Assembly: GCA_947479995.1 (NCBI GenBank)
Contig: CANKBT010000007.1
Location: 1-24,409 of the forward strand
DNA length: 24,409 bases
Origin: Frankiaceae bacterium
Lineage (GTDB): Bacteria; Actinomycetota; Actinomycetes; Mycobacteriales; SCTD01
Direction of reading: 5' to 3'
The position numbers and the translations under genes are program-made. This document shows, one piece after another, positions 1 to 7,717 of the stretch (its first letter is position 1; every line of letters starts with the position of its first letter). The notes below the pieces were generated by a model. The model did not search any database. It was not told the DNA's origin and saw only the letters and a list, made by a program, of their open reading frames with translations.

Positions 1-246
1 CAGCCGGAGCCGGTGCCCGCCCCCAGCACGGCCGCGCCGGCCCCCGCGCCCTCGAGCCCTGCCGCGCCGCCCGCGCCGACGCCGACGCCCGGCCCGACGA
101 CCCCGCCGCCCGGGCCGCTCCCGCTCCCGCTGCCCCTGCCCAGCGAGCTGCCGCTGCCCTCGGTGCCGGGCCTGCCGCTGCCGACGTCGATCCCGCTGCC
201 GACGCTGCCCGGGCTGCCGGGGCTCAGCGACCTGCTCGACCCGTGA
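1..246 (+). CDS. C-terminal end of a Pro/Leu-rich protein (cut by left edge)
   Basis: The reading frame is open from the first base of the window and ends at a TGA at 244-246, so only the last 81 residues are visible and the gene begins to the left. The visible part is low complexity: an Ala/Pro/Thr/Ser stretch, then short Pro-Leu repeats of the type PLPLPLP and LPLPSVPGLPLP, ending in LSDLLDP. No domain, transmembrane segment or sortase motif is visible. An in-frame GTG at 13 could be a start, but the frame is open before it and no ribosome binding site can be judged. The next gene encodes a secreted, sortase-type protein, so an exported protein with a proline-rich wall-spanning tail is a reasonable guess only. 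Confidence 0.55.
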   Translation, partial: QPEPVPAPSTAAPAPAPSSPAAPPAPTPTPGPTTPPPGPLPLPLPLPSELPLPSVPGLPLPTSIPLPTLPGLPGLSDLLDP

Positions 247-280
247 CCGCCCGGGTCACGCACCGGTCACGACTGACCGG
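242..280 (+). terminator. Two tandem perfect hairpins at the end of the first gene
   Basis: CGTGACC (242-248) pairs with GGTCACG (254-260) around a 5-nt loop, and CCGGTCA (263-269) pairs with TGACCGG (274-280) around a 4-nt loop. The first stem overlaps the stop codon of the upstream gene. No T-run follows, which is usual for actinobacterial terminators. Function as a terminator is inferred from position. Confidence 0.45.
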
Positions 281-501
281 ATCGACCCCGCGTTGCTCCG
301 GTTGCGCGCCGAGGGCCCGTCGCCGGTGTGTACCGTGACGCGACTCACCACTGCCTGACCGATCCGTCCGCTGCGCCGCTCCAGTCCCGGTTCGTCGCTG
401 CCGAGGATCACCCGTAGACGGCCTGCCCCTCCGTCCGGCGCAGGACCGCACCGCCAGACACCCGCTCGCACCACGCAGACCGCACGTCGGAGGCCCCGTC
501 C
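281..501 (+). promoter_or_regulatory. Leader and promoter region of the LPRTG surface-protein gene
   Basis: This gene-free stretch separates the tandem hairpins from the surface-protein start. A -10-like TACCGT lies at 331-336, which would give a leader of roughly 160 nt, but no convincing -35 element was seen. The Shine-Dalgarno sequence GGAGG (489-493) sits 8 nt before the ATG at 502. Only the ribosome binding site is well supported. Confidence 0.35.
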
Positions 502-2031
502 ATGGCACGTCCCCCCGCAGCCGCCCGCCGCCGGCCGCTCGGCGCCCGCGCGCTCGCCGCCGGTGCCGCCAGCAGCATCGTCGCCGCCCCGCTCCTGCTC
601 GCCGCCCCGGCGCAGGCCCAGACCGCGCCGCTGGAGTACAGCGGTGCCACCGCCGCCTTCGCGCTGCGCCTGCAGGTCAACCTGCCCGAGGCGCTCGAGG
701 CCCTGACCATCGACCTGCAGATCGACCCGGTGACCGGCCGCGTGTCGACCGTCGACAACACGTCCGCGGCCACCGCGCAGGTGCTCGGCTCCTCGGCCGG
801 CCTGCTGCAGACGGTGCTCGACGCCGCCGAGCCGCTCAAGGGCATCAGCCAGGCCGACCAGGCGAACCCCGGGCCGGTCACCAACGCGCCCGTGCCCGCC
901 TTCCCGGCGCCGCTCGACACCATCCTGCAGCTCGGGCTCATCGAGTCGTCCGCCACGGCCAGCGCCGACGGCACGTCGAGCACCTCGACCGCCTCGGTCG
1001 CCGAGCTCGGCCTCGCGCTGGGCGACCAGCTCGCCGACGCCGCCGCGCCGCTCATCGACGCCATCGCGGCCGCGCAGGGCCAGGTCGTCACGGCCATCTC
1101 GGCGCAGCTCCCGCTCCTCACCGGCCCCCTGTGCACCAGTGCGCTGCCGGCGCTCGAGCCGCTGCTCACGCCGCTCGGCCTCAACCCCGCGATCGTCGCG
1201 ACGGTCTGCACCCTGCCGGCGCAGCTGGCCAACCTCAGCGCGGACCTCACCGAGGCCCTGCAGTCGCTCGGCGACAACCTGCTGGGCACCGGGCTCATCC
1301 AGACCTCGCAGACGATCAGCAGCACCGGCGGCGCCGTGACGTCGACCGCCACCGCCTCGATCGCGGGCCTCGGCCTGCTCGGCACCGGCCCGATCGGCGA
1401 GGCCGGCGTCGTCCAGTCGTCCGCCACCGCCACCACCACGGGCCAGCCCGGCGGCGCCACGGCCGACGCCGTCGCCCCGATCGTCGCCGACATCACCATC
1501 GGCGCGCTCGACCCGCTGACCGACCTGCAGGTCACCCTCGAGGGCCTGCTCGGCACCATCGGCGGCGGCCCGCTGACCGCCCCGCTCACCACGGCGATCC
1601 AGGACCTGCTCGACGTCGTCAACGGCGCGCTCGCGCCGATCGGCGCCTCGGTCATCACCCTCGACGACGCCGCGGCCACCGAGCAGCTCGAGGCCTGCCC
1701 GACCGAGCTGACCGGCCTGCAGGCCGGCGAGTTCGCCGCCGCGGACGGCTCCTGCGCCGCCGCCGCCACCCGCGGCATCGGCGTGGAGGTCACGCTGCCC
1801 GAGGCGCTCGCCACCCCGCTCGGCATCGAAGGCCCCTTCGTCTCCCTCGCGCTGTCGCCGGCCGCCGCGGTCGCCCAGGCCGCCGTCGCCCCGGTCGTCA
1901 CGCCGCCGGGCACCCCGACCAACCCGGTCGACCGGCCGCTGCCGCGCACCGGCCTCGAGGGCGCCCTCGGCGCCACCGCCCTGGCGGCCCTCGCCGGCGG
2001 CGCCCTCCTGCGCCGCCGCGCCAGCGCCTAG
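502..2031 (+). CDS. Secreted LPXTG (LPRTG) cell-wall-anchored surface protein
   Basis: The 509-aa product has every mark of a sortase substrate. An N-terminal signal peptide carries arginines at residues 9-11, a hydrophobic Ala/Leu core, and a likely cleavage after AQA at residue 39. The C-terminus has LPRTG at 480-484, a hydrophobic helix, and a terminal RRR. The mature part is acidic, rich in Ala/Leu/Thr/Ser and almost free of Lys. It contains three degenerate repeats beginning near residues 145, 264 and 302, each of the form GLIxSSATA followed by a Ser/Thr/Gly stretch and a TASxAxLGL-like end. It contains a few cysteines (for example the LCTSALPALEPLL region) that may form disulfides. The start is fixed by GGAGG 8 nt upstream. 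It resembles actinobacterial 'choice-of-anchor' surface proteins, but I cannot assign it to a named family. No sortase is encoded in the window. Its function is unknown, possibly structural or adhesive. Confidence 0.85.
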   Translation: MARPPAAARRRPLGARALAAGAASSIVAAPLLLAAPAQAQTAPLEYSGATAAFALRLQVNLPEALEALTIDLQIDPVTGRVSTVDNTSAATAQVLGSSAGLLQTVLDAAEPLKGISQADQANPGPVTNAPVPAFPAPLDTILQLGLIESSATASADGTSSTSTASVAELGLALGDQLADAAAPLIDAIAAAQGQVVTAISAQLPLLTGPLCTSALPALEPLLTPLGLNPAIVATVCTLPAQLANLSADLTEALQSLGDNLLGTGLIQTSQTISSTGGAVTSTATASIAGLGLLGTGPIGEAGVVQSSATATTTGQPGGATADAVAPIVADITIGALDPLTDLQVTLEGLLGTIGGGPLTAPLTTAIQDLLDVVNGALAPIGASVITLDDAAATEQLEACPTELTGLQAGEFAAADGSCAAAATRGIGVEVTLPEALATPLGIEGPFVSLALSPAAAVAQAAVAPVVTPPGTPTNPVDRPLPRTGLEGALGATALAALAGGALLRRRASA

Positions 2032-2046
2032 CACTCCCGCACTCCT

Positions 2047-2084
2047 CGACGAGGGGCTCCCGCCGCGGCGGGGGCCCCTCGTCG
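2047..2084 (+). terminator. Strong intrinsic hairpin after the surface-protein gene
   Basis: CGACGAGGGG (2047-2056) pairs perfectly with CCCCTCGTCG (2075-2084). Pairing continues inward (CCCGC with GCGGG, one G-T pair) to leave a loop of about 4 nt, giving a stem of about 17 bp. It begins 16 nt after the stop codon. There is no poly-T tail, as is common in high-GC bacteria. Confidence 0.75.
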
Positions 2085-2108
2085 CGTCCCGGGCCCGCAG
2101 GCCCGCAC

Positions 2109-2114
2109 TAGGGT
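2109..2114 (+). promoter_or_regulatory. Candidate -10 box for the HAD phosphatase gene
   Basis: TAGGGT fits the TANNNT -10 pattern seen before several genes here. It would place transcription start near 2121, leaving a leader of about 19 nt that contains GAGGAGG (2129-2135), 4 nt before the GTG start. No clear -35 element was seen. Confidence 0.35.
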
Positions 2115-2139
2115 CGGGGCAGCCGACCGAGGAGGCACC

Positions 2140-3059
2140 GTGGCGCGCAGCCTGCGCAGGACCCGTCGCGACGACGGGGTGGCCGCCGTCCTCGCCGGCG
2201 CCGCGTCGGCCGCCGCCGCGGAGGTCGAGGCCTCGCTCGCCGGCGCCCCCGACGCCACCGCCGCCGCGTTCTTCGACGTCGACAACACGATGATCCGCGG
2301 CGCGTCGATCTACTTCTTCGGCAAGGGCATGGCCGGGCGGGGCCTGGTCACCACCGGCGACCTCGTGCGCTTCGGCTGGCAGCAGCTGCGCTTCCGGGTC
2401 CGCGGCCAGGAGGACATGGACGCCGTCGCGGGCATCCGCGAGAAGGCCCTCGGCCTGGTCGCCGGCAAGAGCGTCGCGGAGATCGTCGCCTACGGCGAGG
2501 AGATCTACGACGAGCTCATGGAGCAGCGGATCTGGTCGGGCACGCGCGCGCTCGCGCAGCAGCACCTCGACGCCGGGCAGCGCGTCTTCCTCGTCACGGC
2601 CACCCCGGTCGAGCTGGCCCGCATCATCAGCGGCCGCCTGGGGCTCACCGGCGCGCTGGGCACGGTGAGCGAGGTCGAGGACGGCCTCTACACCGGCCGC
2701 CTGGTCGGCGAGCCGCTGCACGGCCCCGCCAAGGCCGAGGCGGTGCGCGCCCTCGCCGAGATGGAGGGGCTCGACCTCGCGCGCTGCACGGCGTACAGCG
2801 ACTCCAGCAACGACGTGCCGCTGCTGTCGCTCGTCGGGCACGCGGTGGCCGTCAACCCCGACACGGCGCTGCGCGAGCTGGCGCGCTCGCGCGGCTGGGA
2901 GGTGCGCGACTTCCGCACCGGCCGCAAGGCCGTCAAGGTCGGCGTGCCGGCCGCCGCGGGCATCGGCGCGGTCTCGGGCGGCGTCGTCGCCGGCCTGGCG
3001 CTGCGCCGCCGCCGCGCCGGGCAGCGGCCGCTCGACCGCCTGCGCGCGGTCGCCGGCGT

Positions 3060-3063
<4 letters not shown>
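2140..3063 (+). CDS. HAD-superfamily IB phosphatase (SerB-like)
   Basis: The 307-aa protein has the four HAD motifs in order. Motif I is DVDNT (nucleophile Asp46, acid/base Asp48), motif II is Thr153 in LVTATP, motif III is Lys198 in GPAKAE, and motif IV is SDSSND with Asp221 and Asp225. The helical cap between motifs I and II marks subclass IB, which hydrolyses small phosphate esters, as in phosphoserine phosphatase. The N-terminal ~40 residues are a basic, Ala-rich extension. A hydrophobic Gly/Ala segment near 265-292 followed by RRRR could contact the membrane. In M. tuberculosis the equivalent locus holds serB1 (Rv0505c) next to an acyltransferase, so a lipid phosphate such as a lysophosphatidate is as plausible a substrate as phosphoserine. 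The GTG start is supported by GAGGAGG. The stop shares a CTAG with the convergent acyltransferase gene. Confidence 0.85.
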
Positions 3064-4008
<945 letters not shown>

Positions 4009-4016
<8 letters not shown>

Positions 4017-5103
4017 GGACGGCTCCTCGGACGGCGTCGGCGAGCACGGGGAGCCCGGACGCGGTCGACGCCAGCGCGCTCCCGCGCTGCAGCAGCCCGA
4101 GCAGCCCCTGCTCGAGCGCCTCGGCGGCGTCGACGGCCACCTGCCGGGTGCCGCTGCGGGCGGCGAAGTCGGCGAAGGCGGTCGCGGTCGGGCGGGGGAC
4201 GGTGCCGAGCTCGCGCGCGAGCCGGCTGACGTCGGCGACGCGGCCGTGCTCGAGGTAGCGCATCTGCTCGGGCGAGAAGTCGACGAGCCCGGCGCGGCGG
4301 AAGGCCCCGGCCACGAGCGTGACGGCCGGCGAGGCGACCGGGAACGACGGGCGGCCGAGCCGGCGGATGGCCTGCGACAGCAGCAGCACCCCCGCACCGC
4401 CGACGTTGAAGATGCCGGGGTGGCGCTCCATCGTCATGCGCCGCAGCACCTCGATGCCGTCGTCCTCGTGGCACAGCTGGATGCGCGGGTCGAAGCCGAG
4501 CACGGTCGGCACGACGGGTAGCGAGAAGTAGCGCGTCAGCGGCGTCTCGATCGACGGGCCGATGAAGTTGGTGAAGCGCAGCACCGACAGGTCGACGTCG
4601 GGCCGGCGGCGGCCGAAGCCCCGCACGTAGCCCTCGACCTCGACGGCGTCCTTGGCGTAGCCGCTGCGCGGCAGGGCCCGCGGCAGGGCGTCCTCGGTGA
4701 ACAGCGCCGGGTCGCGCGGCGAGCTGCCGTAGATGGCGCTGGTCGACTTGACCACCAGCTTGCGCATGCTCGGCGCCTTCTGGCACGCGGCGAGCAGCTG
4801 CATCGTGCCGATGACGTTGATCTCCTTCATCGCCGTGCGGCCCCCGGCACCCAGGGGCGTGGCGATGACGTTCATGTGCACGACCGTGTCGACCTCGGCC
4901 TGCGCGATGACCTTGGCGATCAGCGGGTTGCGGATGTCGGCGCGCACGAACTCGGTGCGGCCGAGCTGGGCCAGCGCCTCGGGGCGCGGCGGCACGGTGT
5001 CGACGCCGATGACCCGCTCGACAGAGCGGTCGGCGGCCAGCACGCCGGCGAGGCGGCTGCCGAGGTAGCGGCTGACGCCCGTGACGAGGACGACGCGGGG
5101 CAC
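4009..5103 (-). CDS. NAD-dependent epimerase/dehydratase-like (extended SDR)
   Basis: The 364-aa protein begins with a Rossmann fold dinucleotide motif (TGVSRYLG, residues 8-15), followed by acidic residues after beta-2 (GVDTVPPR). A DIRNP segment, VVHMNVIATP and KSTSAIYG complete an extended short-chain dehydrogenase/reductase core. It corresponds to the M. tuberculosis gene called galE2 (Rv0501). The expected YxxxK pair is not canonical: the candidate Tyr149 sits in SGYAKDAVE, where the residue at +4 is Ala153 and the nearest Lys is at +2. Catalysis as a sugar epimerase is therefore uncertain. The GTG start follows GGGAGG at a short spacing. The stop overlaps the acyltransferase start, suggesting a lipid- or envelope-related role for the pair. 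Confidence 0.8.
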
Positions 5104-5144
5104 GGGTCCTCCCGGGCGGCGTGAGACGGCGTGCGGAGGGGCGG

Positions 5145-5169
5145 GGCGCGGCGGTCGGGCCGCCGCGCC
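5145..5169 (-). terminator. Perfect 10-bp hairpin after the 32-aa basic protein gene
   Basis: GGCGCGGCGG (5145-5154) and CCGCCGCGCC (5160-5169) form a perfect stem with a 5-nt loop. It starts 6 nt after the stop of the upstream small gene and lies before the epimerase gene. It may terminate or attenuate transcription between the two. Confidence 0.6.
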
Positions 5170-5175
5170 GGCGGC

Positions 5176-5274
5176 CTACTTCTTGTTGCGGCGCTGGACG
5201 CGGGTCTTCTTCAGCAGCTTGCGGTGCTTCTTCTTGGCCATCCGCTTGCGGCGCTTCTTGATGACGGAACCCAC
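5176..5274 (-). CDS. 32-aa very basic AURKAIP1/COX24-domain protein
   Basis: The 32-residue product starts MGSVIKKRRKRMAKKKHRK and ends in RVQRRNKK; well over half of the residues are Lys or Arg. From memory it is nearly identical to the 33-aa Rv0500B of M. tuberculosis and its Streptomyces counterpart. The family shares the AURKAIP1/COX24 C-terminal motif of mitochondrial ribosomal protein mS38, and actinobacterial members are associated with the small ribosomal subunit. The GTG start at 5274 is preceded by AGAGG (5285-5281) with 6-nt spacing. The gene is bracketed by a -10-like box and hairpins on both sides, so it can be transcribed alone. It follows the HTH gene, as in other actinomycetes. 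Confidence 0.88.
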   Translation of the reverse strand: MGSVIKKRRKRMAKKKHRKLLKKTRVQRRNKK

Positions 5275-5311
5275 GTGAGACCTCTGCTGTGCGCTGGGAG
5301 ACGAAGTGCTC

Positions 5312-5317
5312 AGACTA
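5312..5317 (-). promoter_or_regulatory. Candidate -10 box for the 32-aa protein gene
   Basis: On the - strand TAGTCT (5317 to 5312) lies directly after the hairpin that closes the HTH gene and about 38 nt before the GTG at 5274. This would give a leader of about 30 nt containing the AGAGG ribosome binding site. No clear -35 element was seen. Confidence 0.35.
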
Positions 5318-5336
5318 CCCGCCCGCGGCGGGCGGG
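5318..5336 (-). terminator. Hairpin after the HTH gene
   Basis: CCCGCCCG (5318-5325) pairs with CGGGCGGG (5329-5336) around a 3-nt loop, starting 2 nt after the stop of the HTH gene. It probably ends that transcript and separates it from the 32-aa protein gene. Confidence 0.55.
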
Positions 5337-5338
5337 GA

Positions 5339-5557
5339 TCAGCCCGCCTCGGTGAAGGCCCCGCGGAGGTAGTCGTGCACGGCGCGCTCGGGCACGCGGA
5401 AGGACCGCCCGACCCGGACGGACGCGAGGTCGCCGGCGTGCACGAGCCGGTAGACCGTCATCTTGGACACGCGCATCACCTCGGCGACCTCCGCCACGGT
5501 GAGGAACCGGACCTCCGACAGGGGGCGCGGTGCCTGCGGACCGTCAGCCTGTGCCAT
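5339..5557 (-). CDS. Excisionase/MerR-type helix-turn-helix DNA-binding protein
   Basis: The product is 72 aa from the ATG at 5557; a GTG at 5581 would add 8 residues. The core is a winged-helix HTH of the excisionase (Xis/MerR-like) family: FLTVAEVAEVMRVSKMTVYR, then the wing LASVRVGRSFRVPERAVHDYL. This sequence is strongly conserved among actinomycetes, where the gene lies next to the 32-33 aa basic protein (Rv0500A/Rv0500B). It should bind DNA as a small transcription regulator; there is no phage gene nearby, so it is not taken for a recombination directionality factor. A weak GGTGG lies 10 nt before the ATG. A TACCCT at 5641-5636 could be its -10 box. Its targets are unknown. Confidence 0.85.
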   Translation of the reverse strand: MAQADGPQAPRPLSEVRFLTVAEVAEVMRVSKMTVYRLVHAGDLASVRVGRSFRVPERAVHDYLRGAFTEAG

Positions 5558-5678
5558 GTGTGCTCGACCACCAAGGGGCACGCGTCGCGGCCGGTGGCTT
5601 CCCCACCACCGAGCGGGACACGCGCGTGCCTGGTGAGGGTATCGGGGCGAGTGGGGCGGCGGTAGTCGGCCATCCGGC

Positions 5679-6491
5679 CTAGTGGCCGGCTGGCCGCACC
5701 CCGTCGAGCAGCCAGTCGGCGACCGCGTCGTAGTGGTGCGGCCGCACGTTGTCGTCGAGCGGCACGACGGTGAGCGGCAGCCCCTCGGCCTCGCCGACGA
5801 ACAGCGCCGGGTCGTTGCAGTCGGCGTAGCCGAGCACCTCCAGGCCCGCCTGGGCGGCGGCGCCGGCCCAGCCGTGGTCGGCGACGACGAGGTCGGGCGC
5901 GGGCTCCCCCGCCGCGGCCAGGCCGGCGAGCAGGCGGCGCACCGGCTCGGGCTCGTGCGTGTGCAGCAGCTCGCCGCCGGAGGCGAGCACGTGCACGCCG
6001 GCGAGGCAGCGCACGTGCGTCGGGCGGCGGCGGTCCTGGTGCTCCAGGACGGGGAACGGCGGCACGTCGACGACGACCACGGTGCAGCCGGCCGCCCGCA
6101 GCGCGGCCGCCGTCTCGACGTGCAGCGCGAGCAGGCCGGTCGGGTGGCCGGTGGCGAGCAGCACCCGCTCGCGCCGCGCGGCGGCCCGGCGCAGCCGGTC
6201 GCGCACCCGCGCCAGGGCCGCGAGCGTGAGGTCGACGTCGATGGTGTCCGGCCCGTCGACGAGCGCGGGGTCGGGCGAGGTGCCGCAGCGCTCGGCCATG
6301 AGCGCGAGCACCTCCTCGCGCGTCCACGGCCGCCGCAGCTCGAGGCCGAACGTGTAGAGCGGCAGGCGCTCGACCATGCGCTCGGCGTTGCGCACGTTGC
6401 TGCTGCGCGGGGTGTCGACGTCGCCCGCGATGCGCGTGGCGAGCAGGTGCGCGCGCAGGGCGGCCGTCGCCGCGGCGGTGCCCCCGCTCAT
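5679..6491 (-). CDS. Conserved protein of unknown function coupled to the AcuC-like gene
   Basis: The 270-aa protein starts at an ATG that overlaps the stop of the upstream deacetylase gene (ATGA), so it is translationally coupled to it. The frame is open further upstream, but only as a shadow of that gene. Visible blocks are DTPRSSNVRNAERMVERLPLY near the N-terminus, VLLATGHPTGLLALH, VVVVDVPPF, DLVVADHGWAGAAAQAG and ADCNDPALFVGEAEGLPL. The alternating hydrophobic strands and Gly-rich turns suggest a cytoplasmic alpha/beta protein. Similar actinobacterial proteins are, as I recall, labelled simply 'phosphatase', but I see no motif that proves this. A 6-bp hairpin overlaps its TAG stop (5674-5689). 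A function linked to the deacetylase is only inferred from the coupling. Confidence 0.7.
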   Translation of the reverse strand: MSGGTAAATAALRAHLLATRIAGDVDTPRSSNVRNAERMVERLPLYTFGLELRRPWTREEVLALMAERCGTSPDPALVDGPDTIDVDLTLAALARVRDRLRRAAARRERVLLATGHPTGLLALHVETAAALRAAGCTVVVVDVPPFPVLEHQDRRRPTHVRCLAGVHVLASGGELLHTHEPEPVRRLLAGLAAAGEPAPDLVVADHGWAGAAAQAGLEVLGYADCNDPALFVGEAEGLPLTVVPLDDNVRPHHYDAVADWLLDGVRPAGH

Positions 6492-7678
6492 CCCTGCGCG
6501 GCCAGCGGGTCGAGGCCGAGGTGCGGGAAGACCGCCCGCCGGGTCGCGAGCACGGCGTCGTCGAGGGCGTCGCCGCGCCCGGGACCGCCCTCCCACGGCT
6601 CGTACGCGGTGTCGCGGCCGTCGGTGAGCGACGTCGGCGCGAGCTCGTGCCCGCGCTCGGCCGCCAGGCCGCGCCAGTCGTTGGGGGTGGCGCCGTCGAC
6701 CCGGCCGCCGCCGACGACCTCGGCGAGCAGGTGCGTCCAGGCGCGCGGCACGACCTGCACCGGCTCGTAGCCGCCGCCGCCGACCGCCACCCAGCGGCCG
6801 TCGCACAGCTCGTGGGCGAGCTCGTGCAGCACGCGAAGGCCCTCGCGCTGCCCGTCGACGCTCATCATCAGGTGCGCGAGCGGGTCGAGGGCGTGGGTGT
6901 CGCAGCCGTGCTGCGTGAGCATCACCTGCGGCCGGAACGCCCGCAGCACCGGCGGCACGACGGCGGTGAAGGCGCGCAGCCAGCCGGCGTCACCGGTGCC
7001 GGCGGGCAGGGCGACGTTGACGTTGGTGCCGAGGCCCTCGCCGTCGCCGCTCTGGTCGGGCCAGCCGGTGCCGGGGAACAGCGTGCGGCCGCTCTCGTGC
7101 AGCGACACCGTCATGACGCGCGGGTCGTCGTAGAAGGCCGCCTCGACGCCGTCGCCGTGGTGCACGTCGACGTCGACGTACGCCACCCGCTCCGCGCCGT
7201 GCGCGAGCAGCCAGGCGATGGCGACCGCCGGGTCGTCGTAGACGCAGAAGCCGGAGGCGCGGTCGCGCATGGCGTGGTGCAGCCCGCCGGAGACGTTGAC
7301 GGCGTGCTCGCTTCGCCCCGTCCAGACCGCCCGCGCGGCGTCGACGGTGGCGCCGGTGACGAGCGCGCTCGCCTCGTGCATGCCGGGGAAGACGGGGTTG
7401 TCGGAGGTGCCGAGGCCCCAGCGCAGCGACAGCCGGCCCATGAGGTCGTCGGGCGCGCGCTTGACCGACGCGACGTAGAGCGGGTCGTGCACCAGCTCGA
7501 GCACGTCGTCGGACGCGCTCGTCGGCGCCTGCACGGTGACGCCCGGGCGGCTGAGCACGCCGAGCTGGCCGGCGAGCGCCATCGTCAGCTCGAGGCGCAG
7601 CGGGCGCAGCGGGTGCGTCGGGCCGAAGTCGTACTCGGTGAAGACGTCGTCCCAGACGACGGTGGTGGAGGCGCTCAC
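6488..7678 (-). CDS. acuC: AcuC-like deacetylase (histone deacetylase superfamily)
   Basis: The 396-aa protein is a complete member of the arginase/deacetylase fold. The His pair in GGLHHA (134-135), the zinc ligands Asp171 and His173 in DVDVHHGDG, Asp260 in QHGCDTH, and the transition-state Tyr304 in GGGGYEP are all present, so it should be active as a Zn-dependent lysine deacetylase. B. subtilis AcuC deacetylates acetyl-CoA synthetase; whether this one does the same is unknown. The C-terminal ~90 residues go beyond the catalytic core. The GTG start at 7678 follows AGGAG with 7-nt spacing, 30 nt downstream of the ABC permease stop. Its own stop overlaps the next start as ATGA. No acetyl-CoA synthetase or acetyltransferase gene is in the window. 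Confidence 0.88.
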   Translation of the reverse strand: MSASTTVVWDDVFTEYDFGPTHPLRPLRLELTMALAGQLGVLSRPGVTVQAPTSASDDVLELVHDPLYVASVKRAPDDLMGRLSLRWGLGTSDNPVFPGMHEASALVTGATVDAARAVWTGRSEHAVNVSGGLHHAMRDRASGFCVYDDPAVAIAWLLAHGAERVAYVDVDVHHGDGVEAAFYDDPRVMTVSLHESGRTLFPGTGWPDQSGDGEGLGTNVNVALPAGTGDAGWLRAFTAVVPPVLRAFRPQVMLTQHGCDTHALDPLAHLMMSVDGQREGLRVLHELAHELCDGRWVAVGGGGYEPVQVVPRAWTHLLAEVVGGGRVDGATPNDWRGLAAERGHELAPTSLTDGRDTAYEPWEGGPGRGDALDDAVLATRRAVFPHLGLDPLAAQG

Positions 7679-7680
7679 GG

Positions 7681-7717
7681 GGTCACTCCTGCTCCGGCGG
7701 CGTGTCGGTCACTCCTG
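7681..7717 (-). repeat. Direct repeat GGTCACTCCTG duplicating a ribosome binding site
   Basis: GGTCACTCCTG occurs at 7681-7691 and 7707-7717. Read on the - strand each copy contains AGGAGTGACC. The first-read copy contains the TGA stop of the permease gene and the second supplies the AGGAG of the deacetylase gene. It looks like a short local duplication. Confidence 0.6.

Noticed and set aside
4690..4705. GTTCACC-like sequence as a PHO box (also near 21245)
   Set aside because: These are single half-sites inside coding sequence, without the 11-bp repeat seen at 19832-19875.
5339..5557. Phage excisionase or mobile element remnant
   Set aside because: The HTH gene is in a conserved actinobacterial gene order with no integrase or attachment sites.
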